Below, one piece after another: positions 35,611 through 44,039 of a stretch of DNA of 54,864 nt (position 1 is its first letter; each line of letters begins with the position of its first letter). Where the stretch lies: contig JAIOYV010000045.1 of assembly GCA_021740905.1 (NCBI GenBank), positions 1 through 54,864 on the forward strand, written 5' to 3'. The notes under the pieces were generated by a model. That model had not been told where the DNA came from and searched no databases. It was given only the letters and a program-made list of their open reading frames with translations. Both the position numbers and the translations under genes were made by a program. The stretch is from Bacteroidales bacterium. GTDB lineage: Bacteria; Bacteroidota; Bacteroidia; Bacteroidales; M50B96.

Positions 35611-36225
35611 TTATTGTGGAGGCCAAACCCCTCTCCATCCAAAGAAATAGCCGAGGTGATAGCGGGCAGCGAAAAAGTAAATGGTATGCTTCAATTTTCC
35701 AAGGGGAAGGTATAGCAGAAGGATGCTGGTTTCGATCAAATATCCCGGAAGGAAAACCGGATTGAAAATGACCAATGCTGTAAAAATTTGAAACAAAGTA
35801 ACCAGTATGTTGGAGATATAATCATCAGGGTTTGAAAGTCCGCGAAGTTCGGATTTTGCCAGTCGTTTAATAAAAATACCCAGGCCACTCAAACCCGATA
35901 CCAGCAGAAAACCAACAATAACCCATTGTAACCACCCATGAATTTGCATGTGGAACGAAATCAGAAAAAAAAGAAAAATAGCCAAAAATGTGCCCAGATG
36001 ATACAATATCCCCGCCGTGTATGTGGGTAGGTAAAGAAATGCCGATTCCTTTTTCGTGGGGCTCATCGAGCCAGTGAAAGCATATTTCATGGCAGCGTTC
36101 ATGTTACCAGTTTGTTTCGAGTAATCTTTGGGTTTGCCCAGTTTCACCAACCTTACAAAATGCACAAGAAGGCTAATCAGACAAATTGTAAGCGACCCGA
36201 AGACGAGCCAATAGTACCATTCCAT
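35611..36225 (-). CDS. DsrM/TmcC-like membrane subunit (NarI-type cytochrome b)
   Basis: 204 residues with about five membrane helices: 4-26, 62-86, 95-118, 138-160 and 162-180. Candidate haem ligands are His22, His76 (ILYHLG), His92, His96, His170 and His180. The ending GKLKHTIYFF...RYHLGYFFGWRG resembles the last helix and exit loop of TmcC/DsrM/HmeC proteins. Such subunits pass electrons between menaquinone and the iron-sulfur partner. It precedes the DsrK-like gene by 12 bp, giving a DsrMK-like pair. It is shorter than DsrM of sulfate reducers. Haem content is an inference. Confidence 0.75.
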   Translation of the reverse strand: MEWYYWLVFGSLTICLISLLVHFVRLVKLGKPKDYSKQTGNMNAAMKYAFTGSMSPTKKESAFLYLPTYTAGILYHLGTFLAIFLFFLISFHMQIHGWLQWVIVGFLLVSGLSGLGIFIKRLAKSELRGLSNPDDYISNILVTLFQIFTALVIFNPVFLPGYLIETSILLLYLPLGKLKHTIYFFAARYHLGYFFGWRGVWPPQ

Positions 36226-36275
36226 ATAATTATTAATTTGTTAGCAGTATGATGTTTTAAGCAAATTTTAAGTGT

Positions 36276-36405
36276 TCTGAAGATTCCAATCTTCAGAAAA
36301 GAAATCGTCAAGAACAAGGCTTGCGATGGCTGAAATTTGCGAGTCCCGACTTATTAGGGATGACCAATTTGAAGACAAACATAGCGCAGTTATAGGCGAT
36401 TTCTT
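36276..36405. repeat. tandem palindromic elements between dsrM- and dsrC-like genes
   Basis: TCTGAAGATT and AATCTTCAGA (36276-36297) form a 10-bp hairpin with a 2-nt centre. Directly after it, AAGAAATCG (36299-36307) is inverted as CGATTTCTT (36397-36405). Inside this second unit, AAATT...TCCC faces GGGA...AATTT around 36333-36370. No coding frame is present. It fills the 189-bp gap inside the cluster and could terminate, attenuate or stabilise the dsrC transcript. Confidence 0.5.
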
Positions 36406-36414
36406 GCAAAGACA

Positions 36415-36732
36415 TTAGACGCAGCCATCGGGCTTTGGCAACCCTGCCACTTTACAAGCCCCACGTGCCGGCCCTAAAGGAAACAATTCATAAATCTCGC
36501 GTAGGCGCAACCCAGTTTCTTTACAGATAACACGGATCATCGGGGCCATCCCTTTCTCTTCGTAATTTCTACGGATAATGTTTACAATAGCCCAGTGCTT
36601 ATCGTTCATTTCTTCAATCCCATCGTGTTTGGCGAAAAGCTTTGCCACATCTTCGTTCCAAATTTCGGGTTTGGTAAGAAAGCCATCGCCATCCACTTCA
36701 AATATTTTGTCTTCAATTTCGATTGTTGCCAT
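36415..36732 (-). CDS. dsrC: DsrC family sulfur carrier with both redox cysteines
   Basis: 105 residues, the length of true DsrC. The flexible C-terminal arm is complete: GPARGACKVAGLPKPDGCV carries Cys93 and the penultimate Cys104. The spacing, and even the numbering, equal those of Desulfovibrio vulgaris DsrC. TusE proteins used in tRNA thiolation keep only the penultimate cysteine, so this is a DsrC sensu stricto. The body has GFLTKPEIWNEDVAKLFA and the NIIRRNYEEKGMAPMIR helix. In sulfur metabolism DsrC carries sulfur from DsrAB as a trisulfide to DsrMK. Here dsrAB is absent from the window and a cysteine desulfurase is present. Confidence 0.93.
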   Translation of the reverse strand: MATIEIEDKIFEVDGDGFLTKPEIWNEDVAKLFAKHDGIEEMNDKHWAIVNIIRRNYEEKGMAPMIRVICKETGLRLREIYELFPLGPARGACKVAGLPKPDGCV

Positions 36733-36806
36733 TATTATTTTTTATTTGTTTGTTCTTATCTTGAATCTTAGTTCTTAGCCGAATGTGGACTGCTATACGA
36801 GGACTA

Positions 36807-37055
36807 CTAAAGTTCATTTTCAGTGTCAATCTTATCCACTATCTCACTAAGCGTATAGTCTGAATCGGGTAACACAAAATCGGGGCAAAAGCCCAATGTC
36901 GCTTTTGTGGTATATCTTTTACAGCTTTCCCACGCTTTTCTTCCTGTGGTACAATACTGGTTCATAAATAAAACCTTCTTTTCGCGACTTAACTTTAGGT
37001 CATCGGTTGTTACCAATTTGCAAGTGGTATAATTCGGACAATTAGGATCTTCCAT
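36807..37055 (-). CDS. small cysteine-rich protein upstream of dsrC
   Basis: 82 residues, not assigned to a named family. Five cysteines are arranged as CPNYTTC (Cys6, Cys12), QYC (Cys35), WESCKRY (Cys45) and GFCPDFVLPDS (Cys57). The pattern suggests a small metal- or cluster-binding module. There is no signal peptide, so it is probably cytoplasmic. It is 74 bp upstream of dsrC on the same strand and is probably the first gene of that cluster. Given its neighbours, an electron- or sulfur-transfer accessory role is a reasonable guess and nothing more. Confidence 0.6.
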   Translation of the reverse strand: MEDPNCPNYTTCKLVTTDDLKLSREKKVLFMNQYCTTGRKAWESCKRYTTKATLGFCPDFVLPDSDYTLSEIVDKIDTENEL

Positions 37056-37266
37056 AAAAAATGTGACTAAAAATTTCGCGAAATGTACGTAGAAATAAAA
37101 TTTGGGTTTGTGATTTTTAGCATGTTATTGGAACTGATCCCCACAATCGCTTAATTTATAATTTTTCAAAATAGCGATGAAGGGTTCGGGATGAGCTATT
37201 TCAGGTTTACTGGATGCTGGGTAATGGTTGCTTGCTGTCTGGGGACTGAAGACCAAAGGCTGCCAA

Positions 37267-37989
37267 CTATACGAAGCCTTCGTCGGCAAAACTGTAGAAA
37301 CTATCGTCGGCAATAATGAGGTGGTCAAGCACAGCAATTTCGAGGAACTCCCCGGCCTGTTTCAGTTTTTTGGTTATTGAAATATCGCTTTCGGAGGGTT
37401 GAGCATTGCCTGAGGGATGATTATGGCAAAGGATAATTGATGAAGCCAATTTCTCGATGGCCATTTTCATTATAATCTTCACATCGATAACCGTACCCAC
37501 CAATCCGCCCTGGCTAATCCTTTGCTTGTCGATAATTTTATTCGACCGGTTCAGGAAGAGCACCCAGAATTCTTCGTGTGGCAAATCACCCAGAAGAGAT
37601 TGAAAAATAAGGACTGCATCCATACTTGAGGTGATTTTGTCTTTGTGGATGATGTCGGCAACTTTTCTGCGGCGACCTAATTCCAAAGCAGCAATAATTG
37701 TGATTGCTTTTGCTTCGCCAATGCCTTTTTGTTTTTTGAGTTCGCTTATGGTCAATTTCCCCAGTTCGTGCAGATTGTGATCAACAGTGCTAAGTATCTT
37801 TTTTGAAAGCTCAACAGCCGATTCATCGCGTGACCCTGAACCTATAAGGATGGCGATTAATTCAGCATCGCTGAGACTTTGGAGCCCTTTGGCCATAAAT
37901 TTTTCACGGGGCCGGTCTTCCAGTGCCCATTGTTTTATGCTTAAATTCTGATAGTCTGACATAGCTTTGTAAAGATAATGCTTCTTCAT
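37267..37989 (-). CDS. radC: RadC family JAMM-domain protein
   Basis: 240 residues. The N-terminal helix-hairpin-helix region (about 25-105) contains [14 protein letters not shown] and [10 protein letters not shown]. The C-terminal JAMM/MPN domain has the metal motif [14 protein letters not shown] and ends [17 protein letters not shown]. The first ATG overlaps the stop of rnhB as ATGA, suggesting translational coupling; an internal ATG ten codons in is the alternative start. Despite the name, a DNA-repair role for RadC is not established. In Bacteroidota, RadC proteins are common both in the core genome and on mobile elements. The rnhB linkage favours a core gene here. Confidence 0.92.
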   Translation of the reverse strand: MKKHYLYKAMSDYQNLSIKQWALEDRPREKFMAKGLQSLSDAELIAILIGSGSRDESAVELSKKILSTVDHNLHELGKLTISELKKQKGIGEAKAITIIAALELGRRRKVADIIHKDKITSSMDAVLIFQSLLGDLPHEEFWVLFLNRSNKIIDKQRISQGGLVGTVIDVKIIMKMAIEKLASSIILCHNHPSGNAQPSESDISITKKLKQAGEFLEIAVLDHLIIADDSFYSFADEGFV

Positions 37990-38591
37990 TCAAAATCAAT
38001 TTTCAATTGCTCATCGAACAGACGGAACGATTTTCGGTGATAATGGCAAATGCCTTGTTCGTTAATGGCCATTTTGTGCTGCCTTGTTGGGTAGCCCATG
38101 TTTTTGCTCCAACCATAACCGGGAAATTCTTCATGTGCTTTTTTCATAAAATCATCGCGGTAGGTTTTAGCTAAGATAGAGGCTGCGGCGATGGAAGCAT
38201 ATTTTGCATCACCTTTAATAATTGTCGTATAAGGGATCTTGCGGTAAGGATAAAATCGATTGCCATCAATAATTAAATGATCGGGCATGATTGCTAGGTT
38301 TGAAACCGCCCGGTGCATGGCGGTGATGGAAGCCCGCAAGATGTTCATCTCATCTATTTCTTCGGGCGAACAGATGCCAACCGCCCAGGCCAGTGCCTCC
38401 CGTTCGATGACTTCGCGGAGAAGGTAGCGGTTTTTTTCGTTTATCTGTTTTGAATCGTTTAACAGTGGATGGTAAAATTCGATGGGTAAAATTACCGCTG
38501 CCGCATGTACCGGCCCAGCCAGGCATCCCCGGCCTGCCTCGTCGCAGCCTGCCTCGATGGTATTTTCTTTATATTGATTTAAGAGTGCCAA
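37986..38591 (-). CDS. rnhB: ribonuclease HII
   Basis: 201 residues. RNase HII cuts the RNA strand of RNA-DNA hybrids and starts ribonucleotide excision from DNA. The catalytic carboxylates are in [14 protein letters not shown] (Asp17, Glu18), with the third in the [10 protein letters not shown] word and the fourth in [14 protein letters not shown]. The GYPTRQH word near the C-terminus is also conserved. Length is normal. It is followed by radC with overlapping start and stop codons, so the two form a small operon. Confidence 0.95.
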   Translation of the reverse strand: MALLNQYKENTIEAGCDEAGRGCLAGPVHAAAVILPIEFYHPLLNDSKQINEKNRYLLREVIEREALAWAVGICSPEEIDEMNILRASITAMHRAVSNLAIMPDHLIIDGNRFYPYRKIPYTTIIKGDAKYASIAAASILAKTYRDDFMKKAHEEFPGYGWSKNMGYPTRQHKMAINEQGICHYHRKSFRLFDEQLKIDFE

Positions 38592-38633
38592 TTGATAAAA
38601 ATCTTCTGATCAGACTTGAGTCCTAAATTTAAT

Positions 38634-41057
38634 TTATTCATTCGTTATCCCACTCATCACCTCAAAGGAATTCCCCGGAAGCGTAATTGTCAATTTGTTC
38701 CCATCAATAGAAAACTCATGCCCAAATTGATTTTCCAGACTACCTTCCTTAAATTCAAAAGGCAGTTCAACTTCAATTATTATTTCTTCTGAATTTTTAT
38801 TGAAGGCTACAAGCACTACTTCGCCAAAATAGCTTCGGTAGTAGGCATAGCTATCATCGGTGACAAGCAATTCGTTGAAATCGCCAAATAACAATGGCAG
38901 GTTTGCTTTTCGCAGCTGAACCAATTTGGAGGTTATTTCACGGGTTTTCAGTTCATCCTCCGAAAGATTGTCGAAACGCATGGGGCGGCGGTTGTCGGGG
39001 TCGCCAGCTCCGGGCGTGCCAAATTCATCGCCGTAATAAATTACCGGGACACCAGGAATGGTAAGCGTAAAGGCCAGCATCGAGGCTAATTTTTTATAGC
39101 CCACCGGGTCTTCTACTTTTATGTCGCGGCTCCAACCTGCCTCCTGACTATCCTCATCGAACGCCAGGGCTTTTCCAGCAAAGGAAATAAAGCGCGGCAT
39201 GTCGTGGTTGCCGCTTACATTGCCCATTAGGTGGTTGCAGCCATAATAGTCGAAAGTTTCCAGAATGGAATTATTCAGTTTCCCAAAAGGCTCGTTGTCG
39301 TTCACAAATACCGAGCGGACATCCCAATAAAGGTTGAAGTCGAACTGGCCGTCTAACATCCCCGAACTCACATAACTCCCAATCAACTCGCGCCCACCAA
39401 ATGTTTCACCTACCTGATAAAGGCGTTTGCCTGTTTTCTCAACCACCTGTCTTCTCAATTTTTTGGTGAGGATTTGCCAGTAAATTTCCGGGATGTGCTT
39501 AGTGGCATCGTGGCGGAACCCGTCCAGATCAAATTTCTCGATCCAATAAAGAGCCGAGTCGGATACTAAATTCCGCACTTCCGGCTTTTCATGGTCGAGG
39601 GTGGGAAGAAAGGTGTCAAACCAGGTTGTGAGGCGTTGCTCGTCCCAAAGCCGTATGTTTTTGGTGCCATCGGGCAAATCGACCGGGGTTACCCATTCGG
39701 GGTGATTTTGGTACAATTGGCTTTCCTGATGCACGTGGTTAGATACAAAATCGAGGATCACGTTCATGCCTTTTTCGTGTGCCAGACCCACCAGTTTATG
39801 CAATTCTTCATCTGTTCCAAACCGTTTGTCGATACGGTTTAGCGAAATGGGCCAATAGCCGTGGTAACCCGTAAATTTACGATGGGGCTCAGGGAATTCG
39901 GTGTAGGCATTCCAGGTGTTTTGCACAATGGGCGACAACCAAATGGTATTGATGCCAAGTTTTTCGAAATAGCCCTCTTCAAGTTTTTGAATAATACCTG
40001 CCAAATCGCCCCCGTAATAATTCGCCCTTTCATGTACTTCTGGGTCATCAACCTTTTTGTCGTTGTCAGAGTTGCCATTGTTAAACCGATCCACCATCAT
40101 AAAATAAAGAATGGAGGTTTCTTTGTCAAAACGATCAAGCTGACCAACAGACCCAACAACTTTTCCATATTCAAGAGGAATGAGAAGGTCGTTGCCCAAA
40201 CCACCATCATTAAAAGAAAACAAACGGATCCAGGAACGTTTTAGCTTTGTTGCTTCCCTCGGAATCCGGATAACGATTTCATCATTTTTATGCTGAACCT
40301 GTTCGCCCGTCAATTCATAATTTTGCCACAGAGCAATAATCTCTTCTGAATTAGTTGATGAGGCAAGATAGATTTCATCCTCTGTATAAGAAGTACTTTG
40401 CAGGTGAGGCCGCTCAAGGGTTTTATCTTCCCCAACCATCAACACCGAATTGAAGCCCCCAATGTTGTTGTCCTCTTTCACAGGATTGTTTGGATCTAAA
40501 ATCGCTTCCCCATCTACCACAAATTGGTAGTGGTATTTTCCTGGGTTAAGGTGCAGGTTGATCTGCCATTTTCCATCTGCAAAATCCAATTTCCCATTCG
40601 CGGGGTTCCAATCGTTCATGCTTCCTTTCACTTGTACTTTTTCGAAATGCTTCCCGGCTGGGTCGAAAACCAAGGTATGTTTTAATTTCCGCGATTTTTG
40701 AAGTAAAATTGTGTAGGCTTCCCCCTTGATAAAGCAAACAAGTTTGGTCAAAACAGGCCATTTATCAGATGCCACAAACGAAAGGGTTTTCTTGTCGGGG
40801 CTAAACTCAAAAATATTTTCTTCCGAAAACCGGATCGAATCAATTTTTTCGGGTTGAAGAAAAAAGTCTTCCAAATGAATATTGTTTTCCCCTGGTTTAA
40901 GTTTTGTGATCCCTACCAGGCCAACAGTTTCATCTTGCAGCAAAGATGATTTTGAAGCAGTAGTACAAGAAAAAACAATCAGTCCAAACAGAGTGAAGGT
41001 TACTATACTTTTCCAAATACCGGTAGCCATAGGAGCTAAATTTAATCTCATTTTCAT
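38634..41057 (-). CDS. GH13 alpha-amylase-type enzyme with CBM48/AMPK-type domain, probable lipoprotein
   Basis: 807 residues. An N-terminal signal ends in LIVFSCTT, a plausible lipobox with Cys at about 31. Residues about 130-210 form a glycogen-binding (CBM48/AMPK) module with VQVKGSMNDWNP and YHYQFVVDG. The GH13 barrel starts about 320 with SILYFMMVDRFNNG. Region I is DFVSNHV, the nucleophile Asp517 is in GFRHDATKH, the acid/base Glu551 is in VGETFGG, and Asp619 is in GNHDMPR. It should cleave alpha-1,4-glucan or maltodextrin at the cell surface or in the periplasm. A second GH13 gene lies 136 bp upstream on the same strand. Confidence 0.9.
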   Translation of the reverse strand: MKMRLNLAPMATGIWKSIVTFTLFGLIVFSCTTASKSSLLQDETVGLVGITKLKPGENNIHLEDFFLQPEKIDSIRFSEENIFEFSPDKKTLSFVASDKWPVLTKLVCFIKGEAYTILLQKSRKLKHTLVFDPAGKHFEKVQVKGSMNDWNPANGKLDFADGKWQINLHLNPGKYHYQFVVDGEAILDPNNPVKEDNNIGGFNSVLMVGEDKTLERPHLQSTSYTEDEIYLASSTNSEEIIALWQNYELTGEQVQHKNDEIVIRIPREATKLKRSWIRLFSFNDGGLGNDLLIPLEYGKVVGSVGQLDRFDKETSILYFMMVDRFNNGNSDNDKKVDDPEVHERANYYGGDLAGIIQKLEEGYFEKLGINTIWLSPIVQNTWNAYTEFPEPHRKFTGYHGYWPISLNRIDKRFGTDEELHKLVGLAHEKGMNVILDFVSNHVHQESQLYQNHPEWVTPVDLPDGTKNIRLWDEQRLTTWFDTFLPTLDHEKPEVRNLVSDSALYWIEKFDLDGFRHDATKHIPEIYWQILTKKLRRQVVEKTGKRLYQVGETFGGRELIGSYVSSGMLDGQFDFNLYWDVRSVFVNDNEPFGKLNNSILETFDYYGCNHLMGNVSGNHDMPRFISFAGKALAFDEDSQEAGWSRDIKVEDPVGYKKLASMLAFTLTIPGVPVIYYGDEFGTPGAGDPDNRRPMRFDNLSEDELKTREITSKLVQLRKANLPLLFGDFNELLVTDDSYAYYRSYFGEVVLVAFNKNSEEIIIEVELPFEFKEGSLENQFGHEFSIDGNKLTITLPGNSFEVMSGITNE

Positions 41058-41132
41058 CGACTTTTATTTTTATTCAGAGTTCTCTGATTTATAATTCTTT
41101 AAAGTTTATCCTTGTGACAAAGTCAGGGCAGT

Positions 41133-41200
41133 TACAGTCCAGAGTCGCCAGTCTTCAGTCTCCGGCATCTATCAACCGGGAACCAGCATCCAGTTACTCC
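41133..41200 (+). repeat. degenerate AGTCTTCAGTCT/CCAGCATCCAG repeat
   Basis: The gap between the two GH13 genes contains tandem-like variants of CAGTCCAGAGT, CCAGTCTTCAGTCT and GGAACCAGCATCCAG. The right end runs into the 3' end of the second GH13 gene. The same words occur in inverse orientation near 37207-37250 and again near 47120. Confidence 0.45.
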
Positions 41201-43041
41201 CTCATCCTCTCCATCTCTAAAACCACAGGTTCTCCCGGCATTATTTTAATTGTGTCAAGTAGGCCAATAGTTTCACCGGTAATCACATTTTTTGCGTTTG
41301 TACAGTCCACTAAACATTCAGCAAAACGCTTCGTGTCCAGTAGCTTATCTTCTTTATTTTGATTGAGGACGACCATCACCGTTTTCTCTTCATTTTGCCT
41401 GAAATACACATACACCTCATCTTCGGGGATAAATTGTGTGAGCTTGCCCGAATGGATCACCGGATTTTCGTTCCGCCATTTTATCAATTTTGAAATGAAA
41501 TCAAAGGCTTCGTTTTGTTGAGGCGTTCTTCCTATTTCGGTGAAGGCATTTATTGAGTCGCCCGGCCAGCCACCCGGAAAATCTTTGCGGATATGGCCGT
41601 GCCCGAGTTTTTCTTCGCCTGTCATAAGCAATTCCGTACCATAATATATGGTGGGAATACCCCGGGTGGTTAGAATGAAAGTGATGAGTGTTTTAAATTT
41701 TTGGTAGTCCTCATGTAAGGTAGTGAAAATGCGCTCCACATCGTGATTATCGACAAAAACTACATGGTTGAAAGGGTCTTTGTACAAGAAATCCTGAGCC
41801 AATATATCGTAAAGCCGGACAATCCCAGTATTCCAGTCGTCCTTTTCAGTAAAACCAAACTTCATGGCATCGTACAGCGGAAAATCAAATACAGATTGCA
41901 GGCCAGCTTTATTGAAACAATCTCCTTCCCAGAGTGAAACAATGGATGGCGTTCCCACCCAAACCTCTCCCAACAGCGTAATATCAGGATATTCCTGCCT
42001 AATCCTTTGCACCCACAGTTTCATCATATCCTGACTTGGGTAGGGATAAGTGTCGACCCGGATACCATCGATGCTCGCGCTTTCGACCCACCAGATGCTA
42101 TTTTGGATCAAATAGGTGGCCAGCAGAGGATTGTCCTGGTTCAGGTCGGGCATATTTTTGTCGAACCAGCCATTGTTCATTTTTTCGCGATCGGCTTTCG
42201 AAGCGTAAGGATCGACCAAAGCACTCACCCGGAAATTCGAACGGGTGAACTCAGGGAATTGGTGCACCCAATCACTTTGTGGTAAATCCTTCATCCACCA
42301 GTGCCCGATACCACAATGGTTGAACACCTGGTCCTGGATCACTTTCAATCCTTTCTCATGACATCGATCGACCAATTTAAAATAGTCTTTGTTAGTCCCA
42401 AAGCGTGGGTCGGTTTTGTAGAAATCGCTGATGGCATAACCATGATAAGAATACTTTTCCTGATTGTTTTCAAGTAGTGGGTTTATCCAAAGAGCCGTTG
42501 CTCCAAAATCTTTTACATAATCGAGGTGTTCTATAATCCCGGCCAAATCGCCCCCATGACGGCCATCGGGGTTTGTGCGGTCGGTCGTTTCCAACATGCC
42601 GGGCAGATTGTCGTTTTGTGGGTTTCCGTTGGCAAAACGGTCGGGCATGAGGAGGTAAATTACATCCGAGTTGGTGAAACCACGTGGGTTTGTGCGGGCT
42701 TTTCTTTGTAGTAGAGGATATTTGAAACTTGTTTTCTTTTTTCCTTTTTGAAGGAAATCAATGGAAAACTCACCCGTCTTTGCCGATTCCCCAATCCTTA
42801 TGTTGAGAAAAAGATAATGTGGGTTTTCCACTTTGATCACATCTTTTAAAGTAATGCCCGGATAATCGATCACTACTTTACAGCCCTCCAAATCTTCGCC
42901 ATATACCATTATCTGAAGTTCGGGGTTGTACATTCCCACCCACCAATTGGAAGGCTCGACACGATGGATTTTAATATTGCCATTGGCCGATAGATAGGTT
43001 ATCAGCAAAAGAAAGATTAGTTGCAGCTTGTTTGTTTTCAT
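41194..43041 (-). CDS. neopullulanase/cyclomaltodextrinase-like GH13 enzyme (SusA-like)
   Basis: 615 residues. A signal peptide (1-20) is followed by an N-terminal beta domain (about 22-110; cyclomaltodextrinase_N type, EPSNWWVGMYNPELQIMVYG). The GH13 barrel begins VIYLLMPDRFANG. Catalytic residues are Asp330 in GIRVDTYPYP, Glu359 in LLGEVWVG and Asp434 in VDNHDVERIF. Domain order and export signal match periplasmic neopullulanases such as SusA, which process maltodextrins imported by SusC/D-type systems. No susC or susD is present in the window. The RhuM-family gene ends 6 bp upstream on the same strand, an odd partner. Confidence 0.92.
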   Translation of the reverse strand: MKTNKLQLIFLLLITYLSANGNIKIHRVEPSNWWVGMYNPELQIMVYGEDLEGCKVVIDYPGITLKDVIKVENPHYLFLNIRIGESAKTGEFSIDFLQKGKKKTSFKYPLLQRKARTNPRGFTNSDVIYLLMPDRFANGNPQNDNLPGMLETTDRTNPDGRHGGDLAGIIEHLDYVKDFGATALWINPLLENNQEKYSYHGYAISDFYKTDPRFGTNKDYFKLVDRCHEKGLKVIQDQVFNHCGIGHWWMKDLPQSDWVHQFPEFTRSNFRVSALVDPYASKADREKMNNGWFDKNMPDLNQDNPLLATYLIQNSIWWVESASIDGIRVDTYPYPSQDMMKLWVQRIRQEYPDITLLGEVWVGTPSIVSLWEGDCFNKAGLQSVFDFPLYDAMKFGFTEKDDWNTGIVRLYDILAQDFLYKDPFNHVVFVDNHDVERIFTTLHEDYQKFKTLITFILTTRGIPTIYYGTELLMTGEEKLGHGHIRKDFPGGWPGDSINAFTEIGRTPQQNEAFDFISKLIKWRNENPVIHSGKLTQFIPEDEVYVYFRQNEEKTVMVVLNQNKEDKLLDTKRFAECLVDCTNAKNVITGETIGLLDTIKIMPGEPVVLEMERMRE

Positions 43042-43047
43042 TTTGAC

Positions 43048-44037
43048 CTAAGACTTAATTTTCAATTGTTTAGAAGTGTTTTCAATTTGTTTTAGAAAAT
43101 GTTTTTCAACGTCCGACAATTCATTCTTTTTGAGCTCCATGAATTTCTGATATTCGGTATGTGCTTTTAATAAAGCTTTTTCATGGCTTATGCTTCCTGG
43201 GTGGTTTACAATATCTTTTTTCGTCATGGTTAGGAAACTATCGAGTTGCTCAACCCAATCTTTCATATACATGGGTTCCTGATTGAGTGCTTGAATTTCG
43301 GCAATTTCAAGATATGCTGTAACAATCCTGTTCAAAATGTTCAGTTCAGGTTCTGTAAGATAGTTTTTTGCGATTTCAGTTTCTTGCTTTGTTGGCCTTT
43401 TTCCTTTAAAATTAGAAAGACCAAGATTGGGTTTCGTGGCGTCTGCTCTCTGAAAAATCAATTCTGCGGCAGTTTGTCCGTGAACAGCCCAGTGCATTTT
43501 ATTTTGTATGGATTTGAAAAACTCTTTCGACATAGTTGAAGAAGGTGAGTAGTCAATGCTTGTTGCATAAATATCCAAAACCTTCCTCCAAAATACTTTC
43601 TCCGAAGATCGGATGTCACGTATCCTGGCCAAAAGTTCGTCGAAGTAGTTTCCTCCTCCGGCTTGCTTTAACAAATCATCATTGAGGGCAAATCCTTTAA
43701 CTATGTATTCTTTAAGGCGGGCAGTAGCCCATTGGCGAAATTTTGTTCCCTGATGGCTTTTAACACGGTAACCAACCGAAATCACAACATCAAGGTTATA
43801 GAATTTTACCGGGCGATCAGAACCCCCAATGTGCAAAATTTGCACATTGCTCTTGTGTTCTAATTCTTCTTCTGTAAATATGTTTCTAATGTGTTTTGTA
43901 ATTACCGAACGCTCTTTTTGGAATAATTCACTTATTTGAGTTTGTGTCAACCAAACCGTTTCATCTTCCAGACGAACATCAATCTTGGTTTGCCCATCCT
44001 CGGTTTGGTATAGTAATATTTCTGATTTGTTTTTCAT
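43048..44037 (-). CDS. RhuM family protein
   Basis: 329 residues. The family signature is clear: an N-terminal winged-helix-like region with VWLTQTQISELFQKERSVI and KHIRNIF, then YNLDVVISVGYRVKS and the FRQWATARLKEYIVKGF word. A C-terminal helical half (about 140-320) has HWAVHGQTAAELIF. RhuM was named from a Salmonella pathogenicity island. Homologues are scattered on mobile and defence-type islands, and their biochemical role is unclear. The gene lies 2 bp from a protease gene and 6 bp from an amylase gene, inside what looks like one transcript. Confidence 0.9.
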   Translation of the reverse strand: MKNKSEILLYQTEDGQTKIDVRLEDETVWLTQTQISELFQKERSVITKHIRNIFTEEELEHKSNVQILHIGGSDRPVKFYNLDVVISVGYRVKSHQGTKFRQWATARLKEYIVKGFALNDDLLKQAGGGNYFDELLARIRDIRSSEKVFWRKVLDIYATSIDYSPSSTMSKEFFKSIQNKMHWAVHGQTAAELIFQRADATKPNLGLSNFKGKRPTKQETEIAKNYLTEPELNILNRIVTAYLEIAEIQALNQEPMYMKDWVEQLDSFLTMTKKDIVNHPGSISHEKALLKAHTEYQKFMELKKNELSDVEKHFLKQIENTSKQLKIKS

Positions 44038-44039
44038 CT

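Noticed and set aside
36415-36732. TusE (tRNA 2-thiouridine pathway) as identity for the DsrC protein
   Set aside because: Cys93 is present as well as Cys104, and no tusBCD genes are nearby. TusE normally keeps only the penultimate cysteine.
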